The notes below the pieces were generated by a model. The model was not told the origin of the DNA. It did not search any database and saw only the letters and a list, made by a program, of their open reading frames with translations. From positions 1 through 46,644 of the forward strand of contig CAUQGB010000005.1 of assembly GCA_963517825.1 (NCBI GenBank): a stretch of 46,644 nt of DNA, in the 5' to 3' direction. Source of the DNA: Nanogingivalis sp963517825. GTDB taxonomy: Bacteria > Patescibacteriota > Saccharimonadia > Saccharimonadales > Saccharimonadaceae. Made by a program: the position numbers and the translations under genes. Below, in pieces: positions 6,350-14,145 of this stretch (position 1 is the stretch's first letter; the number at the start of each line of letters is the position of its first letter).

Positions 6350-6796
6350 TTATTTAACCTCAACTTTCTTTGGTTTTTGAGCTGAATGGTTATGCTCTGA
6401 ACCTACATAAACTTTCAAACGTTTCATTCGTTCAGCTTGAAGTTTATTCTTTGGAAGCATGCCTGAAACTGCTTTTTCTATAATCATTGCAGCGTTCTTT
6501 TCGCGCAATTCTTTCAAAGAAGCTTCACTTAGACCACCAGGAAATCCACTGTGTCGATAATACATCTTATCTTCTTCTTTATTTCCTGTAACTTTAACCT
6601 TTTCAGCATTAATAACAATTACATAATCTCCGCCGTCTGTGTGTGGCGTATATGTAGGCTTGTTTTTGCCTGTCAAAAAAGTTGCGATTTTTGCACTAAG
6701 TCGACCAAGTGTAGCCGATTCAGCAGCATCAATCAAGATCCAATCTCGTTTAGCTTCAGCTGGTTTTTGTGAATAAGTTTTTGCGTTAATTGCCAT
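6350..6796 (-). CDS. rplM: 50S ribosomal protein L13
   Basis: 148 aa with L13 landmarks: DWILIDAAESATLGRLSAKI, the FLTGKNKPTYTPHTDGGDYV loop, YYRHSGFPGGL and AVSGMLPKNKL. An early assembly protein of the large subunit, and partner of S9 in a near-universal gene pair. Its ATG directly abuts the rplQ stop (6797), indicating coupled translation. No unusual feature. Confidence 0.98.
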   Translation of the reverse strand: MAINAKTYSQKPAEAKRDWILIDAAESATLGRLSAKIATFLTGKNKPTYTPHTDGGDYVIVINAEKVKVTGNKEEDKMYYRHSGFPGGLSEASLKELREKNAAMIIEKAVSGMLPKNKLQAERMKRLKVYVGSEHNHSAQKPKKVEVK

Positions 6797-7180
6797 TTAC
6801 TTATCCTCACTTTCGTGCTTAATTTCATCAACAAATTCAATTGTAGCCATTTCTGCAGCATCACCTCGACGAATTCGAGTTCGCTCAACTCGCAAATGTC
6901 CACTATTTCGTTTCGAAAGTTGTGGCGCGATAACATCTACTAATTTATTTGCTGCGTCAATATTACCAAGTTTGGCCATAACTTGACGACGGTTATGTAA
7001 ATCACCTTTTTTAGCTTTAGTGATAAGCTTTTCTGTGTAGCGCAAAGCCTCTTTGGCTTTTGGCAAAGTTGTTTCAATCTTGCCATGAATGACTAACGAA
7101 GTCGCTAAGCCTTTGAGGAGCGCTCGGCGTTGATCGCGTTCACGACCAAATTTTCGCCCTTTATATCCATGTCGGTGCAT
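6797..7180 (-). CDS. rplQ: 50S ribosomal protein L17
   Basis: 127 aa, beginning MHRHGYKGRKFGRERDQRRA (family signature RKLGRxxxHR in a variant form), with LLKGLATSLVIHGKIETTLPKAKE. It sits near the peptide exit tunnel. It starts one nt after the rpoA stop, the classic rpoA-rplQ arrangement. Confidence 0.97.
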   Translation of the reverse strand: MHRHGYKGRKFGRERDQRRALLKGLATSLVIHGKIETTLPKAKEALRYTEKLITKAKKGDLHNRRQVMAKLGNIDAANKLVDVIAPQLSKRNSGHLRVERTRIRRGDAAEMATIEFVDEIKHESEDK

Positions 7181-7181
7181 A

Positions 7182-8105
7182 TTATAAATTTAACTCCGCT
7201 ATTTTATCTTTTACTTCATCCAAAGCTTTGCTTCCAAAGCCTTTAAGTTCACGCAAATCTTGTTCGGTAAGGTTTACTAAGTCGTGAACAGTGCGAATGT
7301 CATTATTGACAAGCGCATTTGTTGTTCGAGCTGTCAAGTTTAGATCTTCAATTGGTGTATGAAGCTCACTCGCTTCATCCTCGGCTTCCTCGCCAAGAGC
7401 TGGAGCAGCCTCAATTGTTGTAGATCCTGCAAGAGCCGTATACTGGTTTGCTAGGATTGCAGATGCTTGTTCGAAAGCTTCTCGAGGAGACAATGAACCG
7501 TCAGTCTCAATAGTTATATTAAGCTTATCAAGATTCGAAACTTGTCCAACACGAGTATTGTCAACTTTGTATCGAACTCGCAAAACTGGCGTAAAGATAG
7601 CGTCAACCGCAATCATATCACTATGAATACGATCTTCGCTCGATTCTTCGATTGTTTTGTATCCATGACCAGATTCAACTACAAGATCCATTACAAACTT
7701 AGTTTTTGCATCATCGATAGTTGCAATAATTTGATCTGGGTTTACAACTTCCATATCCGCGCTAGCTTGAATATCTGCAGCAGTAATCACTCCAGCACCA
7801 GTTTTTTCTAATCGAAGCTCAACAGGTGAATCAGTATGAGCTTTGAATTTAATATTTTTAAGATTCAACATGATGTCAACCACATCTTCTTTTACACCTT
7901 CAATAGATGTAAATTCATGACTAACTCCGTCAATCTTAAAAGCAACTATCGCTGCACCATTTATGCTAGAAAGAAGCACTCGGCGCAAACTATTTCCAAG
8001 CGTATTCCCGTATCCAGGTTCAAGCGGCTTTACAACAAAAGTTGCAACGTTATCGCTTAAATCCTGAATTTCGGCAAGCGCCGGATTGTGAATTAATTTT
8101 GACAT
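7182..8105 (-). CDS. rpoA: RNA polymerase alpha subunit
   Basis: 307 aa with both domains. The N-terminal assembly domain (about 1-230) has FVVKPLEPGYGNTLGNSLRR and VLLSSINGAAIVAFKIDGV. A short acidic linker (EEAEDEASE) leads to the C-terminal domain (about 245-307) with IEDLNLTARTTNALVNNDI and LKGFGSKALDEVK, the UP-element and activator-contact region. It initiates core enzyme assembly as a dimer. It lies between rpsD and rplQ as in most bacteria. No Cys is present. Confidence 0.98.
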   Translation of the reverse strand: MSKLIHNPALAEIQDLSDNVATFVVKPLEPGYGNTLGNSLRRVLLSSINGAAIVAFKIDGVSHEFTSIEGVKEDVVDIMLNLKNIKFKAHTDSPVELRLEKTGAGVITAADIQASADMEVVNPDQIIATIDDAKTKFVMDLVVESGHGYKTIEESSEDRIHSDMIAVDAIFTPVLRVRYKVDNTRVGQVSNLDKLNITIETDGSLSPREAFEQASAILANQYTALAGSTTIEAAPALGEEAEDEASELHTPIEDLNLTARTTNALVNNDIRTVHDLVNLTEQDLRELKGFGSKALDEVKDKIAELNL

Positions 8106-8128
8106 ATAAACTTTTAGCTCCTTACCTT

Positions 8129-8746
8129 TTATCGTGAGTAGTATTCAACGATTAGCTGTTCATTGATTCCAGCTTCTGCTTCTTCTCGTTTAGGAAGACC
8201 AGTAATAGAAACTGTCATCTTTTTGCCATCAGCCTTCAACCAACTAAGTGGTACTGGTGCTGCATCAGCAATAACATTTTCAAGATTTGTGAAATAGCCA
8301 GATTTTTGGCTTTTTGGTCGAACAACAATCTCATCGCCAGACTTCAAACGAATTGAAGGAATATCAACGCGTCGTCCGTTTAGCAAGAAATGTCCGTGGC
8401 TCACCAATTGGCGAGCTTGTCGACGTGAAGTTGCGAAACCTGCACGATAAATAGCATTATCTAAGCGAAGTTCCAAAAGTTGTAGCAAGTTTTCACCAGC
8501 CAAACCTTCACGACGTGATGCTTCTTTCATCAATCGTGCGAATTGTTTTTCAAGAAGTCCGTAAAGTCGTCGAACTTTTTGTTTTTCACGCAATTGAATT
8601 GTATACAAGCTTGGTTTTCCTTGTCGAGAACCTGAGTGTTGACCAGGAATACCGCTTTTACGTGCCATAATTTTGACAGCTTTTCTATGAAGGGCATAGC
8701 CTTCTCGGCGTGATTGTTTAACAATCGGAGACCTATCTCTCGCCAT
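8129..8746 (-). CDS. rpsD: 30S ribosomal protein S4
   Basis: 205 aa, full length. The N-terminus MARDRSPIVKQSRREGYALH lacks the zinc-ligand cysteines present in many bacterial S4 proteins. The S4 RNA-binding domain is clear: LDNAIYRAGFATSRRQARQL, VSHGHFLLNGRRVDIPSIRL, ending LIVEYYSR. It nucleates assembly of the 16S 5' domain and in many bacteria represses its own operon; no such site could be assigned here. It lies 3 nt after rpsK. Confidence 0.98.
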   Translation of the reverse strand: MARDRSPIVKQSRREGYALHRKAVKIMARKSGIPGQHSGSRQGKPSLYTIQLREKQKVRRLYGLLEKQFARLMKEASRREGLAGENLLQLLELRLDNAIYRAGFATSRRQARQLVSHGHFLLNGRRVDIPSIRLKSGDEIVVRPKSQKSGYFTNLENVIADAAPVPLSWLKADGKKMTVSITGLPKREEAEAGINEQLIVEYYSR

Positions 8747-8749
8747 AAA

Positions 8750-9136
8750 TTAAGCCCTCCTTGCTTTCTTTGGACGAACGCCACCATGTGGAACGCCAGT
8801 CACATCTTTAATACTTTCAACAGCAATGTTTACATTTGAAAGTGATCGGATCGCTGAATCACGACCTAGACCCACACCCTTAACGAAAACATCTACTGAT
8901 TTTAGGCCATAAAGAGCCTGTGCATTTTCGGCTGCTTTTTCAGTTGCAACCTGCGCTGCATAAGCTGTACCTTTTTTACTTCCTCGGAAGCCACAAGCAC
9001 CAGCACTCGCTGCCGCTAAAGCATTACCTTTTTTATCCGTAAAAGTAATGATTGTGTTATTAAAGGTTGCTTGAATATGCATTTGACCTGATGGAACAGA
9101 TCGGCGCTGTTTTTTACGACTAACTTTTTCTGCCAT
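8750..9136 (-). CDS. rpsK: 30S ribosomal protein S11
   Basis: 128 aa with the S11 signatures IQATFNNTIITFTDKKGNAL, GFRGSKKGTAYAAQ and the C-terminal DVTGVPHGGVRPKKARRA. It lines the platform near the E site. It holds the only Cys (in AGACGFRG) I see in the small-subunit proteins of this operon. Normal order S13-S11-S4. Confidence 0.98.
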   Translation of the reverse strand: MAEKVSRKKQRRSVPSGQMHIQATFNNTIITFTDKKGNALAAASAGACGFRGSKKGTAYAAQVATEKAAENAQALYGLKSVDVFVKGVGLGRDSAIRSLSNVNIAVESIKDVTGVPHGGVRPKKARRA

Positions 9137-9156
9137 TTTTCTATCCCTTTCCTAAA

Positions 9157-9543
9157 TCAAGTCTTGCTTGCTGCTTTTGGCTGTGCTCCACCAACGGCGA
9201 TTGCGCGACCCTTTCGAGTTCGTGCGTTCGTTCGTGTGCGCTGACCGTTTACAGGCAACCCTGATTTGTGTCGCATACCTTTATAGTTGTTAATGTCTTT
9301 TAGACGTTTAATATTATTTGCCACGAGGCGTTGCAGATCACCTTCTACAGTATAATTATTATCAATAATTTCACGTAGCTTCTGTTCTTCAGCCTCGGTG
9401 AGATTTTTCACCCGAGTGGTCGGCTCAATATTAGCCGCCGCAAGGATGGTTCGCGAAGTTGTTTCGCCAATACCATAAATATAGGTAAGAGCAATCCAAA
9501 CTTGCTTTTCTGCTGGGATTGTTACCCCTGCGATTCGAGCCAT
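9157..9543 (-). CDS. rpsM: 30S ribosomal protein S13
   Basis: 128 aa, beginning MARIAGVTIPAEKQVWIALT, with the helix-turn-helix-like YIYGIGETTSRTIL and the basic tail KGMRHKSGLPVNGQRTRTNA characteristic of S13, which contacts tRNA and the inter-subunit bridges. It follows rpmJ by 2 nt. Confidence 0.98.
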   Translation of the reverse strand: MARIAGVTIPAEKQVWIALTYIYGIGETTSRTILAAANIEPTTRVKNLTEAEEQKLREIIDNNYTVEGDLQRLVANNIKRLKDINNYKGMRHKSGLPVNGQRTRTNARTRKGRAIAVGGAQPKAASKT

Positions 9544-9545
9544 AC

Positions 9546-9662
9546 TTAACCCTGCCTTTGCTTATTCTTAGGTTTTTTCTTATTGATGACACGTAGTCGA
9601 CCTTTTCGACGAACTAAAATGTCATCTGGACTGATTTTTTTAACACTTGCACGAACTTTCAT
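9546..9662 (-). CDS. rpmJ: 50S ribosomal protein L36, zinc-ligand-free form
   Basis: 38 aa, starting MKVRASVKKISPDDILVRRK and ending PKNKQRQG. The family frame (KVRASVKK, VRRKGRLRVI, the RQG tail) is intact, but the four zinc ligands (C-x2-C-x12-C-x4-H in the zinc form) are replaced: SPDDI stands where the first Cys pair belongs and N at the third. This is the so-called C-minus form. It sits between infA and rpsM as usual. Its ribosome site AAGGAG is rather far (14 nt) from the ATG at 9662. Confidence 0.95.
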   Translation of the reverse strand: MKVRASVKKISPDDILVRRKGRLRVINKKKPKNKQRQG

Positions 9663-9724
9663 AAGTGTATAAAAACTCCTTATCCTTTAGGTTTATATTA
9701 TCTGCAAATCCCCATAGAAATAAT

Positions 9725-9746
9725 AAGCCATTTTGAAAGCTGGCTT
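9725..9746 (-). terminator. Weak hairpin between infA and rpmJ
   Basis: Minus strand AAGCCA-(10 nt)-TGGCTT followed by ATTATTTC. With infA just upstream and no clear promoter after it, it may act as a partial terminator or processing site that sets the infA to ribosomal-protein ratio. Confidence 0.4.
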
Positions 9747-9763
9747 TTTCTATTTTGAACTTG

Positions 9764-9985
9764 CTAATCTCTTAGGCGGAAGCTGATTCTTCCCTTCGTG
9801 AGATCGTAAGGGGTCAACTCTACTTCAACCTTATCACCCGGCACCAATCGAATATAATGCTTTCGCATCTTTCCGCTGATATGAGCGATGATTGTATGCC
9901 CATTTTGAAGTTCAACTTTAAACTGCGTGTTCGGCAAAGCCTCCACGATTTGTCCTTCCAATTTTATTACTTCCTTTTGAGCCAT
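9764..9985 (-). CDS. infA: Translation initiation factor IF-1
   Basis: 73 aa, the usual length, a single S1-like OB fold: KLEGQIVEALPNTQFKVELQ, NGHTIIAHISGKMRKHYIRL, VPGDKVEVELTPYDLTKGRI. IF-1 occupies the A site during initiation. It is the first gene of the ribosomal unit in this window, driven by the promoter at 9997-10025, whose -10 lies only 11 nt before the ATG, so the mRNA has almost no leader. Confidence 0.97.
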   Translation of the reverse strand: MAQKEVIKLEGQIVEALPNTQFKVELQNGHTIIAHISGKMRKHYIRLVPGDKVEVELTPYDLTKGRISFRLRD

Positions 9986-9996
9986 AAATCTATACC

Positions 9997-10025
9997 ATTC
10001 TATATCATTATATTATAAAAGTCAA
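9997..10025 (-). promoter_or_regulatory. Promoter of the infA-rpsI ribosomal operon
   Basis: Minus strand -35 TTGACT (10020-10025), 17-bp spacer, -10 TAGAAT (9997-10002), 11 nt before the infA ATG. No autoregulatory leader fits in this space. Confidence 0.8.
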
Positions 10026-10050
10026 TAGTTTTATTTAATTTTATTAAAAT

Positions 10051-10076
10051 TAAAAGCGCCCACACTCTGGACGCTT
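10051..10076 (-). terminator. Terminator of the HAD gene
   Basis: Minus strand AAGCGTCC-(7 nt)-GGGCGCTT stem followed by TTAATTTTAAT, 16 nt after the stop at 10092. Confidence 0.7.
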
Positions 10077-10091
10077 GTGTATAAATCTAAA

Positions 10092-10973
10092 CTATACACT
10101 ACACTTAAGAGCCTCTGCAATATCGCTATCTTTCAATATCAAAGGAGACCAAGTATCAACATAAAATCCACCAGAATCCATAGGTAATGTTCTGATATAC
10201 TGAATTATAGTCCGCCTCTTCCTCTCAGTAACAATTGTGTATTTACCAAAATCAGAATATTGCTTTAGCTTTCCGATTTTAAAAAGTTCAACAATTTTCG
10301 AAAAGAATCTTATTGAAGGATTAATAATAAAAGCTTTATCTGCATATTCCATCATTGAAAAATCGCATTCAGTATCGCCAACTGCAACAATATAAAAATC
10401 ATCACGATTAAAATCTCCAGAACTACGATCTCGCAAAAGTTCTTCTATAAAGATATGTTTATCTTGGAAAGTTCTAATCGAAGTCTCTTTGAATATTCCA
10501 GTCTTTTCATCCTTTACATAATCCTGACCAATTCCTTTTGAAAAGCCATATTCTTTTACGAAAGCATCAACTAAAAATTTCGGCGAGCCAGAAATTGCAA
10601 CTAATTCGAAACCTTCTTGTCGCAAAAATTTTATAAGCTCTTTCGAAAATGCATAATCCTGATGGTCGCGATATTCAACTGCAACTCGACAACCAATCTC
10701 ACGAACTTCTTCGAAAGTATAATTTTCAAGCGCAAACATTGCAAATTTAACAACTTTTTGGCAATATTCACCGAATAAATCATCCGCTCTATCTTCAGAA
10801 GATTTATAAGCTTTTCGAAGTTTAGAAATTTCATCTTGAAGTTGAAGATATTTTTCTTCATTAGTTCCACGATAAGAGTAATCTTGAATAAGAATTTCAA
10901 AAAGAGATTCCGTCAAAGATTTATTTCGAATCGTTCCATCGATATCAAAAAATGCAATCTTGTGTTTTGACAT
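10092..10973 (-). CDS. HAD-superfamily phosphatase (subfamily IB, SerB-like fold)
   Basis: 293 aa. HAD motifs are in order: FFDIDGTIRNKSL (Asp nucleophile and acid/base Asp, about residues 8-12), VAISGSPKFLVDAF (motif II Ser) and VAVGDTECDFSMMEYADKAF (motifs III/IV). The insert between motifs I and II is helical, as in type IB enzymes such as phosphoserine phosphatase. The substrate is not determinable from sequence. I place the start at the ATG 10973 because AGGTGG lies 6 nt upstream; the frame extends to a TTG at 10988, but that codon precedes the ribosome site. Promoter at 11011-11039. Confidence 0.85.
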   Translation of the reverse strand: MSKHKIAFFDIDGTIRNKSLTESLFEILIQDYSYRGTNEEKYLQLQDEISKLRKAYKSSEDRADDLFGEYCQKVVKFAMFALENYTFEEVREIGCRVAVEYRDHQDYAFSKELIKFLRQEGFELVAISGSPKFLVDAFVKEYGFSKGIGQDYVKDEKTGIFKETSIRTFQDKHIFIEELLRDRSSGDFNRDDFYIVAVGDTECDFSMMEYADKAFIINPSIRFFSKIVELFKIGKLKQYSDFGKYTIVTERKRRTIIQYIRTLPMDSGGFYVDTWSPLILKDSDIAEALKCSV

Positions 10974-11010
10974 ATTTTCCCACCTCAATCTAAAAATGTA
11001 CTACCAGCAA

Positions 11011-11039
11011 ATGATAGCACATTTTTATTATTATGTCAA
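11011..11039 (-). promoter_or_regulatory. Promoter of the HAD gene
   Basis: Minus strand perfect -35 TTGACA (11034-11039), 17-bp spacer, extended -10 TGCTATCAT (TATCAT at 11011-11016). It lies between the sortase stop (11041) and the HAD start. Confidence 0.75.
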
Positions 11040-11040
11040 A

Positions 11041-11742
11041 TTAAGACTTTCGAACTGCACGAAGCATAACACGCTTATTGAAGGTACTCTTTGAATAATC
11101 CCAGTCGCCAACACATGTTATTATATTAAGTCCTTCTTTCAATGGGTCTATCGAGTCCAGCATCGTACTCATACCTAAAGGGTTATTTTCATCGTTTATT
11201 TCATTAACACTCATCTCTCTATTGTCACGAACTTCATAGGTTATTTTCTGACCATCACCCCTTTCAACTATTATATCTGAACCCTTGGAAAGATTTCCAA
11301 GATTTTCGAAAATTCCCCCTTTAGTTGGACCTCCATTATGGCCATCCATGAGGAGAGCGCCCTTAAAACTTCCCGGTAAGGCACTTTTTATATACCAACC
11401 AGCATCATGAATTGAAATTGGTGAATCGAGTTGGCTAGTATTCTTTATTAATCCTAGTTGAATAATGCGGGCATTTGAGATTTTTAAGTTAGGGATTGAC
11501 AAAAATCTTGGAAAAAGTGGATTTGGAACTTGATAAGAACTCTTTTTATCTTCAGTAATCTCAGTTTCATCAATCTGGTGAGCTAATGTTGAGCCGCCAG
11601 GAGTCTGCTGATGATTTTTTTTAGGTTGTAGAAGATTATTATATATATAAATTCCAGTATAGCCGATCAAACAAAACCAACAAACTGCAAGAATTAAGGA
11701 AAATATCTTTTTAGTTTTTTTTCGAGAATTTTTAATCTTCAT
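11041..11742 (-). CDS. Sortase
   Basis: 233 aa. Residues about 12-35 form a signal-anchor helix after a basic N-terminus. The sortase domain (about 75-233) shows PRFLSIPNLKISNARIIQLG, the catalytic His in LLMDGHNGG, the catalytic Cys in NIITCVGDW (TLxTC-like) and the active-site Arg in NKRVMLRAV. Sortases join surface proteins to cell-wall or pilin amines by transpeptidation. The class is uncertain; the short form resembles class E/F-like enzymes. It starts 12 nt after the secY stop, so it is probably co-transcribed with secY. No sorting-signal substrate is seen in this window. Confidence 0.9.
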   Translation of the reverse strand: MKIKNSRKKTKKIFSLILAVCWFCLIGYTGIYIYNNLLQPKKNHQQTPGGSTLAHQIDETEITEDKKSSYQVPNPLFPRFLSIPNLKISNARIIQLGLIKNTSQLDSPISIHDAGWYIKSALPGSFKGALLMDGHNGGPTKGGIFENLGNLSKGSDIIVERGDGQKITYEVRDNREMSVNEINDENNPLGMSTMLDSIDPLKEGLNIITCVGDWDYSKSTFNKRVMLRAVRKS

Positions 11743-11754
11743 CTAAGAGTCTCT

Positions 11755-13161
11755 TTATCTATAATCATCGTAAGTCACCATTAAGGCTCGTGAATTTACC
11801 TGTCTGATAGTTTCAAGAGCGACAGTTACGATAATTAAAACTCCAGTTCCCCCAATCGAAAGATTACTATTCTGAATTGAAGCTAAATTATATAAAAGAT
11901 AATCAGCAATAAACGGCAATAACGCAATTAAACCAAGAGCTATCGCGCCAAATAAATTTAAGCGATTAACTACTTTGTTTAAATATTTTACCGTAGAAAT
12001 TCCAGGACGAACACCTTCAATAAATCCACCCTGTTTTTGAAGATTGTCGGCAATCTCATTTGAATTAAATACAATAGAGGTATAGAAGTATGTAAATACT
12101 ACAATTAACACGAAATAAATAGCTGGGTAAATAAATGATTCTATGGAAGACCCCGTAAAGGTTCCTTGATTTGGGGCGGAGAACCATTTTATTAAGTTGT
12201 CAGCCAATGAAGTATTCACCTTAGCATTCTTCATTACCTGACCAATAAAAGCAGGAAGACTTAAGAATGAAACAGCAAAGATAACAGGAATAACACCGGC
12301 AACAATAAGTTTGATTGGTAATATACTTTTTATTCCACCATAAGATGAATTTCCATGAACTCGTTTTGCGTAATTAATAGTAATAACCCTTTGGGCCTCA
12401 TTAATCTTAACTAAAATATAAAGAAGAGCTAGGCTTACCATCAAAAGTATCAACGTAATTATAAATACAATACGATTAACAGGCAGGGTAAACCACCCAA
12501 AAACATCGAAGGCACCATCTTTAGTATCTGTAATTGAAGATACTAGAGTTGCTAAAGTTGTTGGTAGTTGTGAAATAATACCAGCAAAAATAACTAAGGA
12601 AATTCCATTTCCAACACCTTTTTCTGTAATGATTTCGCCAATCCACATCAGAAGAACCGAACCAGCGACCATTGCAGTTACAGCAACAATCCAGTTAGAC
12701 AAACTCATACCTTTGAAGCCTGCAGAGTTAGACTGAAGAACGGTTGTTTGCAATATGAAAATATAAGCAATAGATTGAATAATCGCTAAAGGAATAGTTA
12801 AAATTCGTGTCCATTGATTAATCTTTCGTCGACCAGATTCACCATCATTATTTAGTTCTTCGAGTGATGGAATAGCTTTCGTCATTAACTGAGTAATAAT
12901 TGAGGCAGTAATAAATGGGCTTAAACCAACAAGCATAATTGAAAAGCTCGTCAAAGCACCACCAGTTAGCAGATTAATAAATCCTCCTAAATCAGTACTC
13001 TTAATAGCAGATTCAACAACTTCTTTCAAGTTTCCCGCATTAGCAAGAGGGATTGGCACGTGCGCCAAGAATCTAAAAATTATTAAAAGACCAACCACTC
13101 CAAAGACACGCTTTTGCATATCTTTATTTTTCATCGATTTAACTATTATTTTCCAATTCAT
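11755..13161 (-). CDS. secY: Preprotein translocase subunit SecY
   Basis: 468 aa, somewhat longer than the common 430-440, with ten membrane segments. Landmarks are RFLAHVPIPLANAG in TM1, the plug-region LLTGGALTSFSIMLVGLSPF, ITASIITQLM, EKGVGNGISLVIFAGI, and the cytoplasmic loop NSNEIADNLQKQGGFIEGVR with PGISTVKYLNKVVNRL. It forms the channel of the Sec translocon. The ATG at 13161 lies 7 nt after an extended -10, so a leaderless mRNA is predicted. Unusually it is outside the ribosomal operon and paired with a sortase. Confidence 0.97.
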   Translation of the reverse strand: MNWKIIVKSMKNKDMQKRVFGVVGLLIIFRFLAHVPIPLANAGNLKEVVESAIKSTDLGGFINLLTGGALTSFSIMLVGLSPFITASIITQLMTKAIPSLEELNNDGESGRRKINQWTRILTIPLAIIQSIAYIFILQTTVLQSNSAGFKGMSLSNWIVAVTAMVAGSVLLMWIGEIITEKGVGNGISLVIFAGIISQLPTTLATLVSSITDTKDGAFDVFGWFTLPVNRIVFIITLILLMVSLALLYILVKINEAQRVITINYAKRVHGNSSYGGIKSILPIKLIVAGVIPVIFAVSFLSLPAFIGQVMKNAKVNTSLADNLIKWFSAPNQGTFTGSSIESFIYPAIYFVLIVVFTYFYTSIVFNSNEIADNLQKQGGFIEGVRPGISTVKYLNKVVNRLNLFGAIALGLIALLPFIADYLLYNLASIQNSNLSIGGTGVLIIVTVALETIRQVNSRALMVTYDDYR

Positions 13162-13168
13162 AATAACT

Positions 13169-13197
13169 ATTTTACCATACTTTCAATCTTATTTAAA
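13169..13197 (-). promoter_or_regulatory. Promoter of secY-sortase (leaderless)
   Basis: Minus strand weak -35 TTTAAA (13192-13197), 17-bp spacer, extended -10 TGGTAAAAT (TAAAAT 13169-13174), 7 nt before the ATG. Confidence 0.55.
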
Positions 13198-13207
13198 GAT
13201 TCATTTT

Positions 13208-14035
13208 CTATTTAATTAAAAAATACCCAACTATTAATATCGCTAATAAAATTCTATACCAACCAAATATTCGAAAGTCGTTATCCTTAAGATAATTCAC
13301 CAGAGATTTTATAACAAACATTGAAACAATAAATGTTAAAATTAAAGCAACTGATAGGTAGAAAATCTCAGTATTAGAGTATTTAAAGCCATATTTAACA
13401 ATCTTGAGTGTACTCGAACCTAGCATAATAGGAATACCCATAAAAAATGAAAATTCTACTGCGATTTTTCTCGAGACTCCCGTCAATAACCCACCAATTA
13501 TCGTTGATCCACTTCGAGAAGTTCCAGGAATAAGTGCTAAAATTTGGTATCCACCAATTTTAAGAGCATCTAAATAAGTCATCTCTCCAAAGCTTTCAAT
13601 TTTTGGCTTTATATTTTTATTTTTTCGAAATTGCTCTATAACGATAAATAAAATACCGTAAACCATCAGCATCGCCGAAATGACCCACATATTTTCGAAA
13701 TATTTTTCTATAAAATTATTAAATAATATCCCCATAACTCCCGCAGGAATTGCACCAATTAATATTTTTTTCCATAATTCAATTGTACTCTTTTTTTCAC
13801 GACGATTTTTGTGTTTATCAAAAGGGTTTAAACTAGACCAATAAGTAAAAATAACTGCCATTATAGCTCCAAGCTGGATAACAACCATAAATACAGATTT
13901 GAACTCACTCGAAAAATTAAGCTTGGCAAATTCATCAAATAGTAGCATGTGGCCAGTACTTGAAATAGGCAGCCATTCAGTAATGCCTTCAATTATACTA
14001 ACTATGACAATTTTAAATAATTCCAAAATATCCAT
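13208..14035 (-). CDS. uppP: Undecaprenyl-diphosphatase
   Basis: 275 aa integral membrane protein of the BacA/UppP family. Both active-site motifs are present: EGITEWLPISSTGHMLL near the N-terminus and PGTSRSGSTIIGGLL in the centre. It dephosphorylates undecaprenyl pyrophosphate so that the lipid carrier of wall and surface glycans can be reused. Seven or eight hydrophobic helices are visible. An extended -10 (14045-14050) ends 9 nt before the ATG, so the mRNA should be almost leaderless. It is a single-gene unit between tuf and secY. Confidence 0.96.
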   Translation of the reverse strand: MDILELFKIVIVSIIEGITEWLPISSTGHMLLFDEFAKLNFSSEFKSVFMVVIQLGAIMAVIFTYWSSLNPFDKHKNRREKKSTIELWKKILIGAIPAGVMGILFNNFIEKYFENMWVISAMLMVYGILFIVIEQFRKNKNIKPKIESFGEMTYLDALKIGGYQILALIPGTSRSGSTIIGGLLTGVSRKIAVEFSFFMGIPIMLGSSTLKIVKYGFKYSNTEIFYLSVALILTFIVSMFVIKSLVNYLKDNDFRIFGWYRILLAILIVGYFLIK

Positions 14036-14044
14036 AACTCTAAC

Positions 14045-14050
14045 ATTATA
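14045..14050 (-). promoter_or_regulatory. Extended -10 of uppP
   Basis: Minus strand TGATATAAT with TATAAT at 14045-14050, 9 nt before the ATG. The -35 (TTTTAA at 17 bp) is poor. Confidence 0.5.
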
Positions 14051-14100
14051 TCATGCTTTCGGTTAAATTAAAATAACAACAAATTTGATTATTTTAAACA

Positions 14101-14132
14101 AAATAAAGAACACCCCTCTTGGAGTGTTCTTT
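14101..14132 (-). terminator. Terminator of tuf
   Basis: Minus strand AAAGAACACTCC-AAGA-GGGGTGTTCTTT, a 12-bp stem followed by ATTTTGTTT. Confidence 0.85.
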
Positions 14133-14145
14133 GAATTATAAACTA

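Noticed and set aside
8129..9985. Self-regulatory S4 or L-protein binding leader in the ribosomal operon
   Set aside because: Gaps are 2-23 nt except 9663-9763, where only a weak hairpin is seen, and the infA leader is practically absent.
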